The translations under genes were made by a program, and so were the position numbers. DNA of 64,000 nucleotides, taken from NCBI GenBank assembly GCA_946811695.1, contig OX328123.1:46785253-46849252 (forward strand), in the 5' to 3' direction. Positions within the stretch are counted from its first letter, which is position 1, and the number at the start of each line of letters is the position of its first letter. This document shows positions 1-12,065 of the stretch, one piece after another. Under the pieces are notes generated by a model. That model was not told the DNA's origin and ran no database searches. It was given only the letters and a program-made list of their open reading frames with translations. The stretch comes from Gonocerus acuteangulatus. Lineage: Eukaryota; Arthropoda; Insecta; Hemiptera; Coreidae.

Positions 1-411
1 TTAAATTTCCTGCTTCATTCATTCTCTCTTAATCCTTAAACTTTTCAAATACCTTTTATTAATTCTATTCTTTCCCAACATGACATCATCTTAAATCACG
101 TTAGACATTATACGTAATACATGAATGAAAATTAGATGTGGTAGAGTAACCTGTGGTCTCCTTAATTGGTGTGTCAGAGATTGTCTAGCTGAGGACATTA
201 TGGGGTTAGGTGACGTCATGAAAGCACGCAGTGTTACCACACCGACAAGATGTTGATCGTGCCACATTGATCTTCCTTTTTTCCCTTCATCGTGACTCGA
301 AATGACCCTTTGACGCTAATAAAGAGGCGATTGGCACCACTATCTAAGTCTCATTGCAGCTTACAGCCAAGGTTACCGAATGCAATGTTCCTTCTTGGGT
401 TGGCTTATTAA
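1..411. other. AT-rich intergenic sequence, nothing recognised
   Basis: No open frame, RNA gene or clear repeat boundary was seen here. The stretch around 130-340 is somewhat less AT-rich than its surroundings, but neither strand gives a convincing exon with splice sites. Confidence 0.4.
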
Positions 412-634
412 CATGGCCGTATATAAGGGGGGGGGGGGCTGCGGCCTTCCCCGAAATTTCGATTTAATCAGTAAAAATATGTCATAAAAACCTTAATAAT
501 AAATTAAATAAGATCACTTAGTTCATAAAAAAATATTTTTTTTAGGGAGTAATAGCGTTTTAGTTGGCTAACTATTCCAAGTTATAGATTGTTAGTATTC
601 CAAACCCCGAAATAATTTTCTATATACGCCCATG
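412..634. mobile_element. hAT-type MITE, copy A
   Basis: The copy opens with CATGGCCGTATATAAGG followed by a G-run and closes with CTATATACGCCCATG, so the two ends are inverted repeats of one another. The flanks are CTTATTAA on the left and CTTCTTAA on the right, an 8-bp target duplication with one mismatch. Eight-base duplications are characteristic of hAT elements. There is no coding capacity. The body contains the family signature 'ATAGCGTTTTAGTTGGCTAA', which recurs in the copies at 884, 12604, 25723, 27755 and 34907. Confidence 0.7.
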
Positions 635-883
635 CTTCTTAAAACATAACTTAATTTATTTCCAAACATAAAGATTATTTTATTATCTATAATTATAATA
701 ATGGTAATAAACTATAAAATTAAATATTTGAATTAGCACTCTAAAATTCAAATTACTTTAGTCTCTAAAATTCAAATAGAGATTTGACCCTTTCACGAAC
801 AGGTTAACCTCATTATTAAATCTATATTAGAAAACATGGATAAATGGTAATCGTCTAATAACTTATCGAAATATATATTACAT

Positions 884-1115
884 AAAGCCCCTCCCCGCCC
901 CAATCGGTAAAAACGTCATAAAAACCTTAAAAATGCATCAAATAAGATCACTTAATTCAGAGAAAATATATGTTTTTTTTTTTTTTTTTTTTGTATGTGT
1001 AATAGCATCTTAGTTGGCTAAATATTATAAGTTCTAAGTTGTTAGAACTCCATACCTTACCCAATGCCCCCAGCCCCTCCTCCCCAAAATTATTTCCTAC
1101 ATATACGTCCCTGAC
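884..1115. mobile_element. hAT-type MITE, decayed copy
   Basis: This has the same body as the copy at 412-634 (GTCATAAAAACCTTAAAAAT, then AATAGCATCTTAGTTGGCTA, then the GTTAGAACTCCATACC region and a C-rich end). The termini are worn and I could not confirm a target duplication. A poly-T run of about 18 bases interrupts the centre. It is the second copy within 500 bp, which may reflect insertion of related elements side by side. Confidence 0.55.
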
Positions 1116-1995
1116 ATGTTGGGATCACATTTTACTATATAAGTAATGGATGCTCTCAATTAAGTGCTCAAGATGATTTAGAATTTTTGGGAATACTTAT
1201 TTTGAAAAACTGTAATATTTTCAAATAGAATAATTTTTCTTAGTATGGTTCTTAACTAAATCAAATATTTAATCATAATATAGCATTGAAAGAGGAATCA
1301 AAAGCAATTATTAATCCATTCCTTACAAGTTTAGAACCACCATTAAACACTCTTAACAAATAAAGTTCTTAATTGAGCACTGTACTCAGCAAGCCAGGGA
1401 TTATAATAAATTTCAACTTTTCTAATTGTGGTAAGCAAAGGCAATGTCATTTTTAAAATATTTCTCATTATTTTCTAATATAATGCCAATGTTATTTTCT
1501 AACATTTATATTTTAGTTTAGATACAGGTTCTGTAAACAACTATTCTTCATGGATCAGGTTTGCTTTATCTCAGAATGCATCTCTCTCAATGGTTTTGGA
1601 TATTACATAGCATATTTTCACAACTTTGCCTGGAATTGAGAGTAAATCTCCTTTCCTAATGTATCAAATTTGCTCATCAACAAACCCATCATGAAAAATT
1701 GTTAAGGAAATGTTTGTACAAATAACTTTTACAAATATATATCATAGCGTACATAGAAGTGACAATCACGGTGAAGTAGCTCCCCTAAATTATAGAATAT
1801 TACGATGAGAAAAACTATAACATACTGAGAAGTAGGAGTAAAAATTAAATAATAACAAATTATTAACATGACCAATATTAAATAGTAAAGAAAAAAATGG
1901 TCTAATCGATTAATCATTTAAAAGCTGAACAGGGCAGTAGAATAACTTTAACCAATGTAGTTGATTGAGAAGATATGGTCGACCGTTCAGAAGTA
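1116..1995. other. AT-rich intergenic stretch, nothing firm
   Basis: Very AT-rich sequence. A short minus-strand stretch at about 1560-1690 gives two short protein-like readings in different frames, but neither has a convincing acceptor and donor pair, so no gene is called. Confidence 0.35.
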
Positions 1996-2113
1996 GGAAG
2001 CGTTGATCGTCGGGGTTTCAGTCAATGTTCTTATTTAATAAAACACATTTTAACCATAAAATGTGTTTTATTAAATAAGAACATTGACCGAAACCCCGAC
2101 GATCAACGCTTCC
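1996..2113. repeat. 118-bp near-perfect palindrome
   Basis: Two arms of about 56 bases (starting GGAAGCGTTGATCGTCGGGG) are reverse complements with a single visible mismatch, separated by a loop of about four bases at 2053-2056. Transcribed, it would form one very stable hairpin. It could be a foldback insertion, the remnant of an inverted terminal duplication, or a snap-back artefact. It lies outside any gene called here. Confidence 0.8.
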
Positions 2114-2621
2114 TCCTTAACCAATATAGAATGAATAAAATATCAATAATTTTCCCACTCAAATTATTATGTTTTATTTGTATTATCTGGGTTATTGAGT
2201 TTCTAAAATATTACTTTTTTTCTGTTTCTTCTTTTTTGTATGAAAGGATAATAATTACACCTAATTAATAAATAATAATAATGAATAATGCACCCTAGTT
2301 TAACATAGGAAATTCTAAGAATTCCATGTGATTATTCTAATAAACAAAAGTATTAGTCCTTTAACTGTAAAAACAATTAGTTGAGAGGAGATTGTATACT
2401 CTGCGATTGGAAAGGTAGATATAGTCAGGGTTCGGCTGTGTATCTTAATAAAATTACATTTATTATAAGATAATGCGCTTTATTTTTGCCGATTTTTAGG
2501 CTTAAAATTCAAGCCAAAGGCACGAAACATGTCGGGCAAAATAGAGATAATATAGTAGTTGAACAATAACGAATGGAGCTCTGCTTCATTGACCCTCTGC
2601 CAAAAAAAGAAAAAAGAACAA

Positions 2622-2627
<6 letters not shown>
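2114..2627. other. AT-rich intergenic sequence, nothing recognised
   Basis: No gene, tRNA-like head or repeat terminus was recognised. It ends in an A-rich patch just before the TA microsatellite. Confidence 0.35.

Positions 2628-2663
<36 letters not shown>
2628..2663. repeat. TA-dinucleotide microsatellite
   Basis: An uninterrupted run of TA repeats that ends at the left edge of the first copy of the 549-bp duplication. A similar but much longer run occupies the matching position before the second copy (about 3927-4034). Confidence 0.9.
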
Positions 2664-2669
<6 letters not shown>

Positions 2670-3208
2670 TAGTTATTAGTACTTACTCTGTCTCTTATTT
2701 TTAAACAACCTTAGTATAGGCTAGAAATTCAAGCTGAAATGTAGGCAATAAAACCTATTTTTTTAAAATAAAAATTTTGTTTCATTAACTATTAACTATT
2801 TATTATGTTGTACAACCTGACTCTACCTCCTACGTTATTATTTCCAAGATGTAAAACGGAGTTGTAAAAATATTGATCCAAGATTTATTCAAGAATTCCT
2901 TCTAAGTTCTGATACTGAGTCAAGTACTGAATAAGTTCTTATTATAAATAATTTTTATTCTAACATAGATCATAAAGTAGAAAATATTATAAAATAAATT
3001 GCATTGAATTATTCTAGGTAAATAATGTTAGTTTGACCTGATTCGTTTCCAATACTACTTCACATAAAAAATAAAATCTGTCCGATTAAAGCAGCAAAAA
3101 TTGACTTCTACTGGAGCAGAATAGGGATAAGTTCCCTCTCAAGCTGTGGGTCGTTCATGCTTCTTACTACTAAACTAACAAGGGGAGTATACAGCGATGG
3201 GGTCACCG

Positions 3209-3212
<4 letters not shown>
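2664..3212. repeat. 549-bp exact direct repeat, copy 1
   Basis: Read base by base, this segment matches 4035-4583 with no mismatch or gap that I can find, at a constant offset of 1371. Both copies are preceded by TA repeats. Copy 1 ends inside the terminus of the giant inverted-repeat element (GGGGAGTATACAGCGATGGG...CACCGATTT) and then runs straight into a TA tract. Copy 2 continues into the intact element. The identity means a very recent duplication or an assembly artefact. Confidence 0.9.

Positions 3213-3268
<56 letters not shown>
3213..3268. repeat. AT-dinucleotide microsatellite
   Basis: A TA/AT run of about 50 bases that replaces the continuation of the inverted-repeat element seen after copy 2 of the 549-bp repeat. 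It therefore marks the duplication breakpoint. Confidence 0.9.
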
Positions 3269-3690
3269 CACGTGTCTGTCAGTTTATTTATTTGTTTGTT
3301 CCTTATACAAATCCACACCGTTTGACCGATTTTGACCAAACTTGGAATAATGGTAGGTCTTGATACAGGAAGTGGCAGGTCTTGATACACTAGATCTTGA
3401 TACACTAGGTCTTGATACCGAGTTGAAATACAACAATAATTGCGGCCGGCATGGCGAATACCTACTTTTGGTGGGGAGTAAAACCCACTCCAGATGAAAC
3501 AATTTTACTGGTTAACGAACTCGTTCAATCATTTGCTAGGAGAATGCTATGTACCAAGTTTCGTGACGAAAAAACAAAGAAACTGGTGTGTATCGTGTTA
3601 ACGATAGTTCATGAAATGTTCGACATGATTCTTTACATTGGCATAACGTTTTTATTTATGAACCGATTGACATGAAACAAACACTAAATG
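3269..3690. repeat. Dispersed repeat containing the TTGACCGATTTTGACCAAAC motif
   Basis: It contains the string CACCGTTTGACCGATTTTG followed by GGTAGGTCTTGATAC, which recurs at about 11590-11660. A second part reads 'CTGGTTAACGAACT...TACCAAGTTTC' and is shared with 15390-15480, 26210-26290, 30985-31070 and 56930-57005. A mini-tandem of 'AGGTCTTGATACACTAG' sits at about 3380-3420. No autonomous partner is visible, so the class is unknown. Confidence 0.55.
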
Positions 3691-3916
3691 TTAAGTGAAG
3701 CTTACCACAATATATTAGTGAAAACCGCAACTAAATCGGATTAGCCTTTTCTGAAATTAGAGCGCACAGAAAAACAGGAAACTATTAAACATACAAAAAG
3801 CATCTTTATCAACCCAATATTACATATTGCGTTGATAAAGGCCCCCAATAGCATTTTTTCCCATATATCTTCCATGTACTGACAGCGATCCGTTAGAATT
3901 TTATTATATCTATGTA

Positions 3917-4583
<667 letters not shown>

Positions 4584-6444
4584 GGACTAATTTTTTTCTG
4601 GTGATTCTATATCGAAAAATAGTCGACACGTGTCCGCGCTTTCCATCCAATGCACCTTAGGAGCCGAGAAATAAAATTTATTTATTTATTGATAGATAAT
4701 GCTCCGCATCTAAAGCGAAGAGCATGAGAAATAAAATAAAATAGGTTGAAAGTGCTTTATTTTTTATATCGAGTCTAGAAAATGATATCGACATGATTCT
4801 TTCACCAATTCATTTGTTTTATAGAGTAGATTAAAAGAAAAATATAATCGTTAAACAATAATTTATATTTCATCAAATATACTCAAAAATATGCTTAAGT
4901 TTTCAGGTAAACTAGTATTATACATTTTTTTTTTACACCAAAAATAATAGCAGATTTAAAATCAGCACCCCAAGAAACCCTAATATAGTGAATATCATTG
5001 AAAACAAAAAATAATGATTTTTCCCAGTCTGGAAGAGACTAAATAATTTGTAAGCGAAAAAGTAATGTGACCATTTGAAATTCAATATCTCCCCTTGAAA
5101 TAATCCGATTTTTACGTCATTGTAATCTTTCGAAAGAAAAAAAGACTCCTTTTTCTAACCAAATATATGACTATTGTATTATCTCAAAAGGTACTTGCGA
5201 AAAATGGTTCTCAAAATAAAAATAAAATGTAAACTTTTTTGCATATAACGTCAATTCCAGAATACGTAGAAACACCCCGATTGGACGGAAATGTGTTACA
5301 TTATGGCCTTTATCGACCCTCCAAGTTTGGTTTGAATCGGGTAAATATTATTTGAAATATGGCCGGATTCTTGAATCTCTAACAAAATTTTAAGGGTCCC
5401 CCCTTAGCGACATTTAAAATACATTTTTTTTTTATTTTATTTTTATAAATCAAAAATTGTTTTACATATTCCACTTTATAGAAGTCATTATTCTGTCAAA
5501 ATATTCCATATACCTACATTTGAGAAGTTATCGATAATACATTTTTTTTTAAATTTAAAAACGGATGTCAGTTTCGTTTCTAGCACATTGAAAACCCCCA
5601 AATTCCAATTTTGGGAATATTACAAAAATAAAAATAAAATGTATTTTAAATTTCGCTAAGGGGGGACCCTTAAAATGTTGTTAAAGATTCAACAATCCGG
5701 CCACATTTCAAAGAATATTAACCCGATTTAAACCAAAGTTGGAGGGTCGATAAAGGCCATAATGTGACACATTTTTGTCCAATCGGGGTGTTTCTACGTG
5801 TTCTGGAATTGACGTTATATGCAAAAAAGTTTACATTTTATTTTTATTTTGAGAACCATTTTACGCAAGTACCATTTGGGATAATAAAATAGTCATTTAT
5901 ATGATTAGAAAAAGGAGTATTTTTTCTTTCGAAAGATTTCAATGATGCAAAAATCGGATTATTTCAAGGGGAGATATTGAATTCCAAAACATCAAATTAC
6001 TTTTTCGCTTACAAATATTTAGCCTCTTCCATACTGGGAAAAATGATTATTTTTTGTTTTCAATTATATTCACTATATTAGGGCTTCTTGTGGTGCTGAT
6101 TTTAAATCTGCTATTATTTTTGGTGTGAAAAAATGTATGATACTAGTTTACCTGAAAACTTAAGCATATTTTTGAATATATTTGATGAAATATAAATTAT
6201 TGTTTAACGATTATATTTTTCTTTTAATTTACTCTATAAAACAAATGAATTTGTGAAAGAATCATGTCGATATCATTTTCTAAACACGATATAAAAAATA
6301 AAGCACTTTCAACCTATTTTTTTTTCTCTGCTCCTAAGGTGCATTGGACGGAACGCTCAGACACGTGTCAACTATTTTTCGATGTAGAATCACCAGAAAA
6401 AAATTGGTCCAAATCGGTGACCCCATCGCTGTATACTCCCCTTG

Positions 6445-6960
6445 TAAGTGTTCTTCAAAATTTTATAAATTATTTCCCCCATGATTTTTTTTTTCTCATT
6501 TATCTGGGGTACATTTCTAGAGCCAGGAGATGGGATGGTATACTTAAAGTCTGCAGAATGTTTTTCCTCCCTAGATAAATTTGAGGATTATTTTTCTTTT
6601 AACCAAAAATTTAATAAATTATTTTATAAGAAAACCAAGAGGGAGGAAAATTAGAGCTTTTCACTACAGATTTGAAAATCAAAGCATCCAGTTATCAATT
6701 TGATAATTGAAAAGATTGCTTGGATAAGTTAAAATTATATTAACAAAGAAATCACTCATAATGGTTTTCTGAGCAAAGACTTCACGAAAATATAGGACAC
6801 GAATCTTGATGGGACTATTAACCCTTGTTCGACTTGTGTTCGACTTGCACGGCCCCAGATGCTCCACACGAGATAACTCGTGTTCCACTGTTGGTACCCT
6901 TGACGCTACAAGTTAACTCGTACCCTGTATGTTGCTTCTCCAGCCTAGTGCTATTAGCTC
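6445..6960. other. Intergenic sequence, nothing recognised
   Basis: AT-rich with T and A homopolymer patches. Small open frames occur on both strands but overlap one another and show no splice or family signal. Confidence 0.3.
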
Positions 6961-6970
6961 GTATGAAATT

Positions 6971-7140
6971 AGTGGGACCTAGCCTAAACACTCCGTGCCA
7001 AGGGTCATGGGTTCGATTCGCACTAGTGGTGGGGCTTTTCTTTGGAAAAAAAAAAGGCATCATCCCTATCCATGCTAGAAAAGGGTGTTGACCTATAGAT
7101 AACCTATCCTAAAATTCTGAGTTAATGGACGTGAAAATTT
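6971..7140 (+). mobile_element. tRNA-derived SINE, family 1
   Basis: The head carries a tRNA B-box-like GGGTTCGATTC in 'GGTCATGGGTTCGATTCGCA'. It is followed by GGGGCTTTTCTTTGGAAAAA, a 'CCCTATCC..GCTAGAAAAGGGTG' segment and a tail 'CCTATAGATAACC...TAATGGACGT' plus A/T-rich end. The same order recurs at 12066, 16325, 22372, 22630 and 23610. The head cannot fold into a proper tRNA, so it is a SINE and not a tRNA gene. Confidence 0.75.
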
Positions 7141-7757
7141 AAATTTATTTACGAATAGAGGATGGTCCTTCAAATATATAATTTTCAGTTTCCTCGAATC
7201 TTCTTCGTATATTAATCAAAATTATGTATTGTGCAAGTTTATTTATTTATTTAAATTTTAAAGCCCAATATAATTAACACAACAGTTTATTAATATCTAA
7301 AAAAAAAAAAATGTAAAGTCCTACAATCGACATTGTTATGGGTAATTGTTGGAGGTTAAAGCTGGTGTGCCATGTCGCCTATTTACTGGGTAGTACTCAG
7401 ATTTGTCTCTCTAGCCTTATTGTTGCTGTTTATATTATTCAGTCACAATTTGGATTTTGTTTAGTGCAGTCGGTGTAAATAGCCTCCTTAGATATGAGTG
7501 ATGATGGAACTTGTTTTCGGTCTGATGAAAAGATAAGGCAAATGCTTCAGTAGAGTAGTGACAAAGATTTTGGGGTATTTCTTCACATTCCATAGTAGAA
7601 AATGTCTTTTAGTTTAGTATAAAGTTATCAATATAAAGGACATTTGACATTATTTGTTAATAATTCCAAATATATAACAAGAGGATGCTGAGAGAGACGA
7701 AAGGTTCAAACAGTAGAGAGGGTGAGATGAGGAGAGATTAGGAGATGAGGACCACAT
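7141..7757. other. Intergenic sequence with a purine-rich patch
   Basis: No gene was recognised. At about 7681-7748 one strand is almost pure purine (GA-rich, AGAGAGACGAAAGG and similar), which is unusual against the AT background but short. Confidence 0.35.
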
Positions 7758-8030
7758 TTTTAGAATCTATATTAAATTTCCAATCAGAAACACCCATTAT
7801 GGAAATATTGCCATGTACATTAAGACCTATACTATAAGCCAGAAAGATGTGAACTATTGATATTAGTGTTTTCTTAAATTATTCAATATTTTTTTAAACA
7901 GCTATTTGCAGACTTAGAGGTTTGCCTCCGCCTCAAAAGTTATGTTATTTAATAAGCTTTAAAATGGTACCTCGTTGTTTCAGAAAAAAAATTATTTTAA
8001 TCTATTTTTTTCTGATTTCAAAGTCAAAAC

Positions 8031-8070
<40 letters not shown>

Positions 8071-9140
8071 TGCTTTAGCGTGAAGGAACCATTCTCAACC
8101 CATTCTTTAATTTCACACGATTATGTTGATGTTCCATCCTTCCCACACTAGGTATACACACTTTTTGCTCTGATAAAGTGTAGGGAGACACTTTAGAAAC
8201 AAGGGTGAAAGATGACAGAAGAACATATTGGAAATAATTACACTTATTTATTTACGTCTACCCGAGAAACGACGACTGTATTCACAAACTGCAGCAGAAG
8301 CATCACCATTAACAAAGCCATAAACGAACAGAATATACGTGTTTTCTTCTTTAGAAAAAAAAATTGGGCATTATTATAACCTGGGAAGTGAACACCACAA
8401 GCAGACTGATAAAAAAATATCTACTTATTTAATAAGGTGGGAGTTAGACTTACACAGACAATTGTCAATTAATGGAGGAATTACTAACAATTCCATTGGT
8501 GTGGCTTTACATAAGAGTAGTATAAAACACCTTTCATTTAAATCTATTTTTTTCGCTTTTAATCTACAGGAGTTTTCTCTATACAATTTCCAATGATTGT
8601 AATGAATAACCATGTTAACTTAAAAGAAGAAATTGTAGTGTCTAATTTTATTAAAGAAAATAGAATTTGTAATAGAAATTTAATAAAATAAGACCCTCAA
8701 GGCATAACAATATAATATATGTGTGTATTATGTTTACAATAATTGTAATTATTTCTTTTATGTTTCTCTATCATCTTTTGCCCTTGATGGGACATCACCA
8801 TTATCGTGTGAAAGTAAATAATGTGTTCAGAATGGCTGCTTCATGATAAAGCACATTTATTGGTTTTGACTTAGATATCAGAAAAAATTAGATTCAATTT
8901 TTTATTTTTATTTTTCTAAAACAACGAGGTACCATTTTAAAGTTTATTATATAATGCAACTTTTGTGGTGCAGGCAAACCTCTAAGTCTACAAATAGCTG
9001 ATTAAGAAAATATTGAATAATTTAAGAAAACACTAATATCGATGATTCACATCTTTCTGGCTTTTAGTATAGCTCTTAATTTAAATGAGAATATTTCAAT
9101 AATGGGTGTTTCTTATTGAAAATTTAATGTAGATTCTAAA
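7758..9140. mobile_element. Inverted-repeat element with arms of about 275 bp
   Basis: The segment 7758-8035 and the reverse complement of 8866-9140 are clearly homologous. Shared landmarks are 'GAATCTATATTAAATTT', 'AACACTAATATC', 'GAGGTTTGCCT' and 'AAAATGGTACCTCGTTGTTT'. The centre of about 830 bases includes a poly-A run of 36 at 8033-8068 and no convincing coding sequence. It is most simply a non-autonomous DNA element with long terminal inverted repeats. Confidence 0.7.
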
Positions 9141-9234
9141 AAAGGGGTCGATATTTACGATACATTAACCAGAAATCTGGAAAACAAAGTTTTTCATAAT
9201 AAAAAAAATCATTAGTTTTGACAATAGACAAAAG

Positions 9235-9357
9235 TTTGAGTAGCTCTGCTAAAACTTCAGATAGAATGCTCATATTTGTGTCACTAATCTACAAATTGCG
9301 TGCAAAACAAACACCTAAATTTATGACATCTCAATGCGGGACACCCTGTATAATGCC
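9235..9357 (-). mobile_element. Terminal fragment of an IS630-Tc1-mariner type element
   Basis: Read on the minus strand it begins AGGGTGTCCCGCATTGAGAT and matches the start of the element at 25135 over about 120 bases ('GTCATAA.TTTAGG.GTTT', 'TTCTATCTGAA', 'GAGCTAC'). The copy at 25135 continues into transposase sequence, so this fragment is the matching end without the gene. Confidence 0.65.
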
Positions 9358-9435
9358 TTAAGCTTCCTCTGTCTTGTTCCTTTTTTATTATTTTATAACA
9401 TTTTAATCTTTTGTTAAAAAGTTGTATTTGTTTAA

Positions 9436-10483
9436 CCCTTTAACGGGCACATTTCGCTAGCTATGTTGTAATTTTCTTAATTTATATTTGGGAGTCTGGG
9501 GGGCATCCATTTACTAAATATCAACCCAGGATGTTAAAAAAAAAAAAATTGTATCCATAAATACGGGGTCGGCCGCTTGAGCGGCCCTTGCCCATTCCAG
9601 GCATCGGGAATCCCCGATATGCAATGCCCACGATACGTCGTAAAGCCGTTTCCAAGTCGCAAAGATCCCGAAAATGAAAATGGTTTATTCGATGGCGTTA
9701 CCCTAAGATTGGCAGGATTTAAAAAAAAAAATAAATAAAATAAAAATATAAATGGCTGTGATAATGAGTGTTTAATTGATGTAGGTGTAATTTGACTTGG
9801 TTCCTTACAGGAATCATGTTTATTTATTGTATGACTGTTTTAGTGTAACTAGAGTAATGAACAGGACATGATTGCCTGAGGATGGACCTGTGTGTCCGAA
9901 ACGTTGTGATGGAGGAATAAATGGAAAGTTTGAAAATTTTTTGAAGGGTTATTCTTCACCTGTTTGGTATTATTAATTAATACCCTTCATTTAGTAATCG
10001 TTATAAATAAATTATAATAATAGTATAATGCTAGCCCACAATATCATTTAAGACAGAATTGAGAAAAACATTTCATTAGCAATGCCAAAAAAAGTATTTT
10101 TTCCTTCCAGTCTTACGAGAGTAAGGTACTTGAGACAAATCAATGAATAACATGTAAGCGAAATACTCATTTCAATTAAAATCAATTAATTCCTAATCTA
10201 GAATGTACATACTTTGAAACGAATTCTGGATAAGATGAGTGATCCAGAGAGCCAATAATGCACGGACAACACTGACACAAGACGAGTGCGGGAATGGGCA
10301 AGGACCGCTTTAGCGGTCAACTTCGTAATATATCGGCTGCTTGGGCCCAAGACCTCCAAATTCTATTTTTTTGGCATACCCCGGCATCTAGCAGGAAGCA
10401 TTGGAACCAATTCCACCTCACTCGCGTCATTTTTTAATTTCAGCAAGCAGTGGCCGCTCAAGCGGCCCTTGCCCGTTAAGGGG
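9436..10483. mobile_element. piggyBac-like non-autonomous element with TTAA duplication
   Basis: The element is bounded by TTAA at 9432-9435 and TTAA at 10484-10487. Its ends are CCCTTTAACGGGCA and, at the right, GCCCGTTAAGGGG, so the termini are inverted repeats beginning with CCC, as in piggyBac elements. Inside, the GC-rich palindrome GGCCGCTTGAGCGGCC occurs near 9572 and in related forms near 10305 and 10455. There is no transposase. The core (about 9720-10280) has different composition and holds a hammerhead-like motif at 9871-9910, so it may be a nested insertion. Confidence 0.65.
9871..9910 (+). ncRNA. Hammerhead-ribozyme-like motif 1
   Basis: The sequence shows CTGAGGA (9876-9882), then a 4-bp stem II GGAC/GTCC (9884-9887 with 9894-9897) closed by CTGTGT, then GAAAC and GTT (cleavage predicted after 9905). 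Stem I can pair A71-C75 with G106-T110, with two G-U pairs. The layout CUGANGA-stem-GAAACGU with a minimal stem III is that known for hammerhead ribozymes in Penelope-like retroelements. Activity is an inference; short motifs of this form can arise by decay or chance. Confidence 0.5.
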
Positions 10484-10487
10484 TTAA

Positions 10488-10816
10488 GATAAATGAAACA
10501 TTCAATTAATAGAAACTGTATTTGCATTTAAGTTAACGTTAAAATAAAAATATTGGTTCTTCTGTTCATATGTGTTAGGGCATTGTCATGTTCAGAAGAG
10601 CTACTTTTGATATTTTTCCACTATATTCTGACTCATATGGATTTGGTTCACTCAACAATGGTTCAGTAGCTATAGCAAGAAATAAAACGTTAGACATAGC
10701 ATAAATTAAGACATGATATTTAGGACCACATTTCAATTAAAGAAAATTAATCCTATAGGCATTAATTAATCAATAATAATATCAAATCAATGTAAAATGG
10801 ATTTAAGTTGATTAAT
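10488..10816. other. Intergenic sequence downstream of minus-strand gene 1
   Basis: AT-rich with no recognised feature. It lies just past the possible polyadenylation signal of the minus-strand gene ending at 10959. Confidence 0.35.
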
Positions 10817-10822
10817 TTTATT
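10817..10822 (-). promoter_or_regulatory. Possible polyadenylation signal AATAAA of minus-strand gene 1
   Basis: AATAAA on the minus strand, about 137 bases downstream of the stop codon at 10959-10961. The spacing is reasonable for a short 3'UTR, but the motif is common in such AT-rich sequence. Confidence 0.4.
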
Positions 10823-10958
10823 TGAAATTTCCAAAAAAATAAAGATGGATCAAAATATGTAATCATTTCTATTGTAATGCATTGCAAAAAGATGTACAAA
10901 TGATGTTGCAATCATGAAAGAATTTTCAAAAAATGTTTTTAATCTTTATGGGTACCTT

Positions 10959-11071
10959 CTAGAAAATAGAACTGGCCCTTGTTACAATTTGTGCATAGAG
11001 TAGGTGAGATGTAAAACTCGTTCGTTCCACAGGCACATATTTTTCAGGATGCTCAAAAAACTCAAAACCAC
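10959..11071 (-). CDS. Unrecognised minus-strand gene 1, last coding exon
   Basis: A minus-strand acceptor CTACAAGAG| precedes an open frame of 37 codons that ends in TAG at 10961-10959. The frame joins in phase to the exon at 11840-12052: a split Cys codon (T|GT) is completed here. The encoded end includes FEFFEHPEKYVPVERTSF. I do not recognise the family. An AATAAA lies about 137 bases after the stop. The polypyrimidine tract before the acceptor is modest, so the exact start could shift by a few bases. Confidence 0.55.
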
Positions 11072-11235
11072 CTCTTGTAGAATGGCTAGATTAAAATGTT
11101 TTTGCTTTTTTTCCTTCCAAAGGTACATCTTTATGTTTACAGATTTATGTTATATTTCAACGTACGTTGAAATAGCATTGAAATATCTTTTAGAATCTAA
11201 TGCTATCTCTATTTTTCAAAAAATGGGGAACACAC

Positions 11236-11236
11236 A

Positions 11237-11307
<71 letters not shown>
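11236..11307. repeat. AT-dinucleotide microsatellite
   Basis: TA repeats with one CATA interruption. They produce spurious long Tyr-Ile open frames on both strands. Confidence 0.95.
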
Positions 11308-11311
<4 letters not shown>

Positions 11312-11555
11312 TTATATGAACAAGCAGTCGAAATTCTTATTTTCTCGCAATGAAAATCTGTGTACATTTCCACAAAAAAAAAAAAAAAAAGAACAAGCTC
11401 TAAATCGATTATTATCAAATGGGAGGATAATCAAATCGATTATTATCAACAAAAAAAAATAGATAAATAAAATACTCTCCCAGGCAAAATATATGTACAC
11501 TCCTAGGGCCCATAGTTTTATTTTATTGCAAAGGAAAACAATATATATATACAAA

Positions 11556-11665
11556 AATCACGTGTCTGTTTGTGTGTCTGCCTGTTTGTTCTTTATACAA
11601 ATCCACACCGTTTGACCGATTTTGACCAAACTTAGAACACTGGTAGGTCTTGATCGGGGAAGTCT
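11556..11665. repeat. Dispersed repeat, TTGACCGATTTTGACCAAAC family
   Basis: It shares 'AATCACGTGTCTGT', 'CACACCGTTTGACCGATTTT' and 'GGTAGGTCTTGAT' with 3265-3370. Here too it follows a short TA run. Confidence 0.6.
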
Positions 11666-11839
11666 CGTATATTCTAAAAATAGAGAAACACGCTAAAATG
11701 ATGAGGAATTGTGGCTATTGTCTTACTGAGAAGCGTGCTTAATTTAAGCTGTTCCTCCAGAATGGACATTTTTTTTTAGAATTGTTATTTACATACATTT
11801 TTATGTATCTAAGAACATAAAAAAAAAAAAAGAACTTAC

Positions 11840-12052
11840 ATGCTTCAAAATTGATTTGCCTTGGCCCTTGAATATCTGCAGGTTGCAATGCTACTGTTTT
11901 AAAGCTACTAACATCTCTGTAGTTTGTAGTTTTGGGGTCCTTCAGCATGGCAACAGGTGTTACAGTTGGATCATCATGGTCTTTCTTCATAGTTCGATAA
12001 TCTGCTATTGGGAATGCTACAACAAAATCCTTGTAATAGTATAGTTGTTTTT
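11840..12052 (-). CDS. Unrecognised minus-strand gene 1, penultimate exon
   Basis: This minus-strand exon has a clear acceptor (ACTTACAG|) and a consensus donor (CAT|GTAAGTT). The frame is open for all 71 codons and reads KQLYYYKDFVVAFPIADYRT ... DDPTVTPVAMLKDP ... YRDVSSFKTVALQPADIQGP. Its phases (two bases in, one base out) match the exons at 17011 and 10959 exactly. The sequence looks like a globular or filamentous metazoan protein with no low complexity. No domain was recognised, and no function is proposed. Confidence 0.7.
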
Positions 12053-12065
12053 CTGTAAGTGAGAG

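Noticed and set aside
1560..1700. Possible minus-strand exon (MGLLMSKFDTLGKEIYSQFQ in one frame)
   Set aside because: Two competing frames, no reliable acceptor or donor and no partner exon in phase.
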